Source of the DNA: Colimorpha sp045639845
GTDB lineage: Bacteria > Bacteroidota > Bacteroidia > Bacteroidales > P3
Length of the DNA stretch: 30,878 nt
Reading direction: 5' to 3'
Assembly (NCBI GenBank): GCA_045639845.1
Contig: JAZUDW010000075.1
Span: 1-30,878, forward strand
The notes below the pieces were generated by a model, which did not search any database, had not been told where the DNA came from, and worked only from the letters and a program-made list of their open reading frames with translations. The translations under genes were made by a program, and so were the position numbers. Positions 25,400-30,878 of the stretch are shown piece by piece; the first letter of the stretch is position 1, and every line of letters starts with the position of its first letter.

Positions 25400-25956
25400 C
25401 AGATGTATTCATACATAGTAGTAGTTTCGTTGATGATAATGTGACGATCGGAGCCGGCACAAAAGTTTGGCACTTTTGTCATATTCAGTCGGGTGCACGT
25501 ATCGGCCAAGGATGTTCATTTGGCCAAAACGTCAACGTGGGGAATAATGTTGTGATTGGTAATGGTGTGAGGGTGCAGAATAATGTGTCGATTTATGAAG
25601 GCGTAGAACTTCGTGACAATGTCTTTTGTGGTCCTAGCTGTGTATTTACCAATGTTCTCACCCCTCGGGCTCATTTTCCTGTGCATGGTGTCTATCTGCA
25701 TACCATCGTTGAAGAAGGAGCTTCGTTAGGGGCTAATTGCACGGTGGTGTGCGGAACGCATATTGGCCATTCGGCACTGATAGCAGCAGGTGCTGTAGTG
25801 ACGAAGGATGTGGCAGATTATGCGTTGATGGCTGGTGTTCCTGCTCGACAGATTGGTTGGGTGTGTGAATGTGGTCGGCGGTTAGGTGTTAGTTTGCATT
25901 GTTCTTGCGGCCGCTCGTACCGACTATTGGATGAAAAAAAATTAATTAAAGAATAA
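25393..25956 (+). CDS. wbpD: Left-handed beta-helix N-acetyltransferase, WbpD/WlbB type
   Basis: Expected to acetylate the 3-amino group, giving UDP-2,3-diacetamido-2,3-dideoxyglucuronate. 187 residues of hexapeptide repeats (VTIGAGTKVWHFCHI, ARIGQGCSFGQNVNVGNNVVIGNGVRVQNNVSIY, GAVVTKDVADYALMAGVPARQIGW). The C-terminus carries C158-x-C160 and C170-x-C172, arranged like a small zinc knuckle. Overlaps wbpB by 7 nt, and wbpE follows after one nt. Confidence 0.9.
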   Translation: MVADVFIHSSSFVDDNVTIGAGTKVWHFCHIQSGARIGQGCSFGQNVNVGNNVVIGNGVRVQNNVSIYEGVELRDNVFCGPSCVFTNVLTPRAHFPVHGVYLHTIVEEGASLGANCTVVCGTHIGHSALIAAGAVVTKDVADYALMAGVPARQIGWVCECGRRLGVSLHCSCGRSYRLLDEKKLIKE

Positions 25957-25957
25957 T

Positions 25958-27097
25958 ATGATACAGTTCCGAGATCTACAGCGACAATATGAGCGACTCA
26001 AGTTGCCTATCGACCAAGCTTTGGCCGATGTGGTGACTTCGGGACGTTTCATTATGGGCGTTGAGGTTGAGGAATTGGAGAAAGAGTTGGCTTCATACGT
26101 AGGAACAAAACATTGTATCTGTTGTGGCAATGGTACCGATGCACTTTATTTAGCCTTACGTGCGTGGGGTATTGGTGAGGGAGATGCAGTGTTTGTTCCT
26201 GATTTCACATTCTTTGCTACTGCCGAGGTGGTGGCCATGGTTGGGGCAACACCCATCTTTGTCGATGTCGATGAAGCGACCTTTAATATTTCTGCTTCAG
26301 ATCTTGAGGCTAAGTTGGACAAAGTGAAGAGTGGGAGTAGTCTTAGACCGAAGGCGATAATAGCTGTTGACCTGTTTGGCTTACCTGCCGACTTTCATAC
26401 ATTGAGAGATATTGCTCAAAAAGAAGGACTGTTTCTGTTGGAAGACGGCGCTCAGGGATTTGGCGGAAGTATGGCAATGGGGAAGGCTTGCTCTTTGGGC
26501 GATATCTCCGCCACATCGTTCTTCCCAGCCAAGCCGTTGGGGTGTTATGGTGATGGTGGTGCCTTGTTTACCAACAATGATGAGTGGGCTTCTATAGTTT
26601 CTTCGTTGAGGGTTCATGGCAAAGGCAGTAATAAATATAGTAATGTACGTATAGGTGTCAACTCTCGTTTGGATGCTATGCAGGCAGCCATATTGAGGGT
26701 GAAGCTACAAGCTTTCAACGATAGTGAGCTACGATTGGTCAACGATGTGGCAGAGATGTATTCACAATGTTTAGGAAGTATCGGTGGACTTTCTTTGCCT
26801 ATGGCGCCGCAGGGTTATACTTCATCGTGGGCACAATATACAATAAGATTGGAGAGTAGAGAGTGTCGTGAAAAGCTGAAATCAGCTTTGGCCGAGGATG
26901 GTGTGCCTTCGATGGTGTATTATCCTATACCTTTGCATCGACTTGAGGCATTTGACTATCTGTGTGTGGATAACGATTCTTGTCCTGTGGCTTGTACGTT
27001 GTCGGATACGGTATTGTCTCTACCTATTCATCCTTATATGTTAGAAAGCGAAGTTAAACAGGTTGTCAACGTGATAAAGAAGTGTTTTGATGAGTGA
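25958..27097 (+). CDS. wbpE: DegT/DnrJ/EryC1/StrS aminotransferase, WbpE/WlbC type
   Basis: PLP-dependent transfer of an amino group to the 3-keto group of the UDP-uronate. 379 residues. CGNGTDALYLALRAWGIGEGD and PDFTFFATAEVVAMVGATPIFVDVD in the N-terminal part, EDGAQGFGG (PLP Asp/Gln), and the PLP-binding Lys at 192 in SFFPAKPLGCYGDGGA; then RIGVNSRLDAMQAAIL. WbpE and WbpB work as a coupled NAD-recycling pair in Pseudomonas, and the two are only two genes apart here. Ends overlapping the dehydrogenase gene by 8 nt. Confidence 0.92.
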   Translation: MIQFRDLQRQYERLKLPIDQALADVVTSGRFIMGVEVEELEKELASYVGTKHCICCGNGTDALYLALRAWGIGEGDAVFVPDFTFFATAEVVAMVGATPIFVDVDEATFNISASDLEAKLDKVKSGSSLRPKAIIAVDLFGLPADFHTLRDIAQKEGLFLLEDGAQGFGGSMAMGKACSLGDISATSFFPAKPLGCYGDGGALFTNNDEWASIVSSLRVHGKGSNKYSNVRIGVNSRLDAMQAAILRVKLQAFNDSELRLVNDVAEMYSQCLGSIGGLSLPMAPQGYTSSWAQYTIRLESRECREKLKSALAEDGVPSMVYYPIPLHRLEAFDYLCVDNDSCPVACTLSDTVLSLPIHPYMLESEVKQVVNVIKKCFDE

Positions 27098-28370
27098 TAG
27101 ATTGAAAGATAGTAAGATTGCAGTAGTCGGTCTTGGCTACGTAGGATTGCCCTTGGCACGTCTCTTTGCTTCGCGTTACAACACTGTCGGTTTCGATAAG
27201 AACAAACAGCGGGTGGATGACTTGAACAATGGGCATGATGTGACACTCGAACTTGATGATAATGCACTGCAGCAGTCGATAGAACAAGGTCTTCGTTTTT
27301 CGTGTGAGATTGATTCTGTTGCGGATTGTACCATATATATAGTTGCTGTGCCTACTCCGGTGGATGTAAACAATCGTCCCGATTTGTCTCCTTTGCTGGA
27401 AGCCAGTCGTATGATAGGTAGTGTGCTAAAACAAGACGATATTGTTATTTACGAATCTACCGTTTATCCTGGTGTGACCGAAGAAGAATGTGTACCAATG
27501 TTAGAGCAGTCCTCTGGCTTAAAATTCAATCATGATTTCTTTGTGGGGTACTCTCCCGAACGAATCAACCCGGGCGACAAACAGCACACTGTTGAGCGGA
27601 TTGTTAAAGTCACCTCGGGTTCTACCCCAGAGGTGGCGCAGCTGGTGGATTCCTTGTACCGTTCCGTGCTTCAGTGTGGTACTCATTTAGCACCATCCAT
27701 AAAGGTGGCCGAGGCTTCAAAGATTATTGAGAATGCTCAGCGTGATGTCAATATAGCTTTCTTCAATGAGTTGGCTAAGATCTTCAACGCTATGGGCATT
27801 GATACCAACGACGTTGTGGAGGCTGCATCTTCTAAGTGGAACTTTATTAGGCTTAAACCTGGTCTGGTTGGAGGTCATTGTATAGGTGTTGACCCATACT
27901 ATCTTATTCAAAAAGCTCAGGTGTATGGTGTTATGCCAAGGGTAATGTCCAATGCTCGTCGCCTTAATGACGGCATGGGCGACTATGTGGCCCACCAACT
28001 AATACATTGTATGAATATCAAAGGACGATTGGTGAAAGATGCCAAGTTCCTTATTATGGGATTTGCTTTCAAAGAAAATTGTCCCGATGTTCGCAACTCA
28101 AAGGTGATTGATATTTACCATATTCTGCATCACTATTCGGATAATATCACCGTTTGGGATCCGTGGGTGGATGCCAAACATGTAGAGGCGGAATATGGTA
28201 TTCGTGTGGTGTGTGATTTGCCGGCTAATGAAACCTATGATGCTGCAATACTGTCTGTTGCACATAGTTGTTTTGGGGATGTCCCAGTTAGAGATATTGT
28301 ACCCTATCCGGGAGTGGTCTATGATGTGAAAGGCGTTCTGCCGAGAGCGTTGGTGGATGCAAGGTTGTAA
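27090..28370 (+). CDS. wbpA: UDP-sugar 6-dehydrogenase, WbpA/TviB type
   Basis: Oxidises C6 of UDP-GlcNAc (most likely substrate here) to the uronate, using two NAD. 426 residues. Rossmann loop VVGLGYVGLPLARLF near 12-26, YIVAVPTPVD, IYESTVYPGVTEE, the NPGDKQH segment, and catalytic Cys264 in GLVGGHCIGVDPYYL. ATG 27090 is chosen over TTG 27087. The wbpB, D and E neighbours complete the route from UDP-GlcNAc to UDP-GlcNAc(3NAc)A. No WbpI epimerase, which would give the manno form, is in the window. Confidence 0.92.
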   Translation: MSDRLKDSKIAVVGLGYVGLPLARLFASRYNTVGFDKNKQRVDDLNNGHDVTLELDDNALQQSIEQGLRFSCEIDSVADCTIYIVAVPTPVDVNNRPDLSPLLEASRMIGSVLKQDDIVIYESTVYPGVTEEECVPMLEQSSGLKFNHDFFVGYSPERINPGDKQHTVERIVKVTSGSTPEVAQLVDSLYRSVLQCGTHLAPSIKVAEASKIIENAQRDVNIAFFNELAKIFNAMGIDTNDVVEAASSKWNFIRLKPGLVGGHCIGVDPYYLIQKAQVYGVMPRVMSNARRLNDGMGDYVAHQLIHCMNIKGRLVKDAKFLIMGFAFKENCPDVRNSKVIDIYHILHHYSDNITVWDPWVDAKHVEAEYGIRVVCDLPANETYDAAILSVAHSCFGDVPVRDIVPYPGVVYDVKGVLPRALVDARL

Positions 28371-28450
28371 TAATAATTCATAAATAAAGAGATAGATAAC
28401 AATAATAATAACTTAAAGCATCCTTGTGGTGCTGATAATCGAGAAAAATT

Positions 28451-30358
28451 ATGATGAAAAAACTTTATTATCGATTGGTGAGACGGTATCGTCACTCTAC
28501 TATACCTCGTTGGATAGTATTTTCGATGGATATAGTATTGTTGATTGTGGCCTTCATAGTCTCGGAACTATTTTGTGCAGAGCAGTTCTTTGATGTCTAT
28601 TTTGTCGTTAAGTTTGCTCTAGCTTTCATTCTTGGTGTTTTGGCCTTTATGTCCTTTAAGACTTATCGTGGTATTATTCGTCATGCAGGGTTACATGATA
28701 TGACGAGTATAGTATTTTCTAATGCTCTCCCGCTGCTGATAATGATTGGACTGAACTTCTTCAACAATAATTTCAAGATAGTTTCGAATGGGTATTTGTT
28801 CTCGTATCATGAGATGGTGTTGTTCTACACTATTCTCTGTGTAGCAATGATTCTTTCTCGTCTGTTCTGTCAGCGTATCTATAATGATTATTTTAGGAAG
28901 CGTCGTCAAACTTACAATGTGGTAATCTATGGAGCTGGTGCGGCTGGTATAATTACACAGAATGCTCTTGCTCAGGATCTGCATTATGAGTATAATGTCG
29001 TTGCTTTCGTTGATGATGATAAGACGAAAGTGGGAAATATCATGAGTGGTGTTCCCGTGATGAAGAATCATGATGTGCTCAATGCTAACTTTATTAAGGC
29101 AAAGCGTGTTCAACAGATTATCATTGCATTGCCCAAGGTACGAAACAACCACAAGCAAGCTATTGTTAATAAGTGTCTCGATTTAGGTCTCGTGGTTAAG
29201 GTGGTTCCTCATATCAACAATTGGATCAACGATTCCTTCACCTCCAACCAGATTCAAGATATCAAGATCGAAGATCTCCTTGAACGCGAGAGTATCAAGC
29301 TGGATAATATCAATATTATCCGTGAGGTTGTTGACAAGGTGGTGATGGTAACAGGTGCTGCTGGATCCATTGGTAGCGAGATTTGTCGTCAGCTTATTCA
29401 GTACAAGCCACGTAAGATTATCATGCTTGACCAGGCTGAGTCGCCTATGTACGATTTGCAGTTTGAGTTGAAAAACAATGAACCCTATCGCTACTCTGTT
29501 GACCGTATGGAATTTGTTATTGCAAATGTCAAGGATCAAGCTCGTATGGAAGAGGTGTTTGCACAGTTTAAACCAGAGTTAGTTTACCATGCTGCTGCAT
29601 ACAAGCATGTACCCTTTATGGAAGAAAATCCCTATGAGGCAGTATTTGTCAATGTGTTTGGTTCGAAAAACCTTGCCGACCTAGCCGTTAAATACCATGC
29701 CCGTAAGTTCGTGATGATTTCTACCGACAAGGCTGTTAATCCTACCAATGTGATGGGGGCCACCAAACGTATGGCCGAGATTTATATCCAGAGTCGTCAA
29801 ACTCAGACTCAGTTCGTTACCACACGATTCGGTAATGTGTTAGGCTCCAATGGTAGTGTCATTCCTCTGTTTAAAAAACAGTTGGCTACTGGCGGTCCTC
29901 TTACTGTTACCCACAAAGACATTATTCGTTATTTTATGACAATCCCTGAAGCTTGTAATCTTGTTCTTGAAGCAGGTGCTATGGGACAGGGTGGCGATAT
30001 CTTCGTCTTCGATATGGGCAAGCCCGTCAAAATCTATGATATGGCCAAGAAGATGATCCAACTTTCTGGTATGAAGAATGTTGAGATTAAAGAGATCGGC
30101 CTTCGTCCTGGCGAAAAATTATATGAGGAGTTACTTGCTACTAAGGAGAATACCATGCCTACCTATCATCCAAAGATTATGCATGCAGAGGTTCGTCGCT
30201 ATGATGCTAATTTGGTTGATGCCAAGTATGAGGAACTTCATGGTATTCTCGAAACACTGGATGACATGAAGATTGTAGCCAAGATGAAAGAGATTGTTCC
30301 GGAATTTGTAAGTAATAATAGTGTCTATTGCGAATTGGATCATAAAGAAACCAAATAA
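28451..30358 (+). CDS. WbpM/CapD-type nucleotide-sugar 4,6-dehydratase (membrane)
   Basis: 635 residues. Residues 1-160 hold about four membrane helices (WIVFSMDIVLLIVAFIVSEL, FALAFILGVLAFMSF), followed by a CoA-binding-like domain (VVIYGAGAAGIITQNAL) and the catalytic SDR domain: GAAGSIGSEIC from ~302, ISTDKAVNPTNVMGATKR at 423-440. The usual active-site Tyr is replaced by Met435 (M-x3-Lys439), the WbpM hallmark. Likely converts UDP-GlcNAc to UDP-4-keto-6-deoxy-GlcNAc, the start of QuiNAc or FucNAc synthesis; the following reductase is not in this window. Last gene of the operon, 80 nt after wbpA, with an intrinsic terminator ~115 nt after its stop. ATG 28454 is an equally possible start. 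Confidence 0.92.
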   Translation: MMKKLYYRLVRRYRHSTIPRWIVFSMDIVLLIVAFIVSELFCAEQFFDVYFVVKFALAFILGVLAFMSFKTYRGIIRHAGLHDMTSIVFSNALPLLIMIGLNFFNNNFKIVSNGYLFSYHEMVLFYTILCVAMILSRLFCQRIYNDYFRKRRQTYNVVIYGAGAAGIITQNALAQDLHYEYNVVAFVDDDKTKVGNIMSGVPVMKNHDVLNANFIKAKRVQQIIIALPKVRNNHKQAIVNKCLDLGLVVKVVPHINNWINDSFTSNQIQDIKIEDLLERESIKLDNINIIREVVDKVVMVTGAAGSIGSEICRQLIQYKPRKIIMLDQAESPMYDLQFELKNNEPYRYSVDRMEFVIANVKDQARMEEVFAQFKPELVYHAAAYKHVPFMEENPYEAVFVNVFGSKNLADLAVKYHARKFVMISTDKAVNPTNVMGATKRMAEIYIQSRQTQTQFVTTRFGNVLGSNGSVIPLFKKQLATGGPLTVTHKDIIRYFMTIPEACNLVLEAGAMGQGGDIFVFDMGKPVKIYDMAKKMIQLSGMKNVEIKEIGLRPGEKLYEELLATKENTMPTYHPKIMHAEVRRYDANLVDAKYEELHGILETLDDMKIVAKMKEIVPEFVSNNSVYCELDHKETK

Positions 30359-30473
30359 TGGTTGTTCTTGTCTGAATGAAAGCTCTTTACTGATAAGCAA
30401 GAATCTTTATAAGTAGGATGAGCCTTTCTGTAGTGCAGTTTGCTGTCTTGGCTTTCATTCGTTGAATTTTTTA

Positions 30474-30505
30474 GCAAAGGGTGGCATAAGCCGCCCTTTG
30501 CTTTT
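30474..30505 (+). terminator. Intrinsic terminator of the exopolysaccharide operon
   Basis: A 12-bp stem (30474-30485 with 30490-30501), tetraloop ATAA, one G-U pair on the + strand, then TTTT at 30502-30505. The GC-rich core GGGTGGC/GCCGCCC makes it strong. It lies 115 nt after the WbpM-type stop. Confidence 0.88.
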
Positions 30506-30878
30506 ATGTAGTCGTTCTTTAAAATGTATTTAAATATTTATTATTCAATACAATAAATAGTTCAATTCTGCGTTATTTCTACAAAGTTTTATTGATAACC
30601 ATTCAAAACCTGCGGAAATACCATGTACAACAAGCCTGCCGACAGCCACCAAGCGACCCTGTTCGGAGATCTCGAATCGATGCTGAACCAGAAACATTCG
30701 CTCTACATCCTCGCAAATCTGATAGACTGGGATGTGATCGAGTCCGGATTCAAGAAGCACTACAGCTCCGACAACGGAAGGCCATCGAAGCCGATCCGCC
30801 TCATGACAGGCCTGCTCATGCTGCCAGCACACCGCACAGCTCGTGAGCACCCTCCAACAGCGCCACGGGCTCGACACA
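30506..30878 (+). mobile_element. Left part of an IS5-superfamily insertion sequence (runs off window)
   Basis: Placed by the transposase start at 30623. The left terminal inverted repeat must lie between the terminator (30505) and 30623 but cannot be located because the right end is outside the window. The stretch 30511-30560 is very AT-rich, a common insertion target. The coding part is more GC-rich than the surrounding operon. Confidence 0.55.
30623..30878 (+). CDS. IS5/IS1182-type transposase, N-terminal fragment (cut by window)
   Basis: From ATG 30623 the frame is open to the window end: MYNKPADSHQATLFGDLESM, then LNQKHSLYILANLIDW and SDNGRPSKPIRLMTGLLML. I recognise this as the N-terminal domain (DUF772-like) of IS5/IS1182-type transposases common in Bacteroidota. 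From about 30824 the translation (PAHRTAREHPPT) no longer resembles the family, which normally continues with a KH-[LIV]-RNLSDE-like segment. A frameshift, a junction with other DNA, or a sequence-end artefact could explain it. Two overlapping frames (+ 30592-30846 and - 30545-30877) are shadows. Confidence 0.75.
   Translation, partial: MYNKPADSHQATLFGDLESMLNQKHSLYILANLIDWDVIESGFKKHYSSDNGRPSKPIRLMTGLLMLPAHRTAREHPPTAPRARH

Noticed and set aside
30592..30846. An 84-codon + strand frame at the right edge
   Set aside because: It overlaps the transposase frame from 30623, which has a recognisable transposase N-terminus; this one has none.

Overview
The window looks like chromosome from a member of the order Bacteroidales (phylum Bacteroidota). 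Three promoter-like sites match the phylum's -7 element TAnnTTTG, two of them with a TTG 18-19 nt upstream. Shine-Dalgarno sequences are scarce. The protein set also fits: a UMP kinase/RRF/biotin ligase row, an OmpA/TPR lipoprotein, an AddB-like nuclease, and a Wza-like lipoprotein followed by a Wzc-like tyrosine kinase. I cannot name the genus from the sequence alone.

Region 1 (1-3718, + strand) is an accessory, defence-like cassette. It holds the C-terminal part of a RhuM-family protein, a YhcG/DUF1016 PD-(D/E)XK nuclease, and a beta-class (type III Mod-like) DNA methyltransferase whose presumed target-recognition segment is far more AT-rich than its flanks. A 16-bp inverted repeat lies between nuclease and methyltransferase. 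No restriction/helicase (Res) subunit is in the window.

Region 2 (3787-15722, all protein genes on - strand) is mostly housekeeping: pyrH-frr-birA-dipeptidase in one close-set row, comF, pssA-queA (overlapping), an OmpA/TPR lipoprotein, an AddB-like nuclease, and a sugar-phosphate nucleotidyltransferase. A gene-free stretch between comF and queA (7430-7845) can fold, in + orientation, into a multi-branched RNA of about 240 nt ending in a T-tract. I regard this as the best candidate for something undescribed. A terminator-like hairpin sits only 5 nt before the pssA start codon.

Region 3 (15723-16428) is a long non-coding control region: phased 11-bp repeats, a palindrome, a near-perfect Bacteroidota promoter and a leader hairpin.

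Region 4 (16429-30505, + strand) is an exopolysaccharide/O-antigen type operon. It has export (Wza-like, Wzc-like with an unusual Gly-Tyr repeat tail), dTDP-L-rhamnose synthesis (rfbA, C, D, B), a WecA-type initiating phosphosugar transferase, the four steps from UDP-GlcNAc to UDP-2,3-diacetamido-2,3-dideoxyglucuronate (WbpB, D, E, A types), and a WbpM/CapD-type 4,6-dehydratase, ending at a strong intrinsic terminator. It supplies the export apparatus, lipid primer step and activated sugars, but no glycosyltransferase for chain extension, no Wzx flippase and no Wzy polymerase is present here.

The right edge (30506-30878) enters an IS5-superfamily insertion sequence whose transposase start is visible and whose final ~55 nt look unlike the family.
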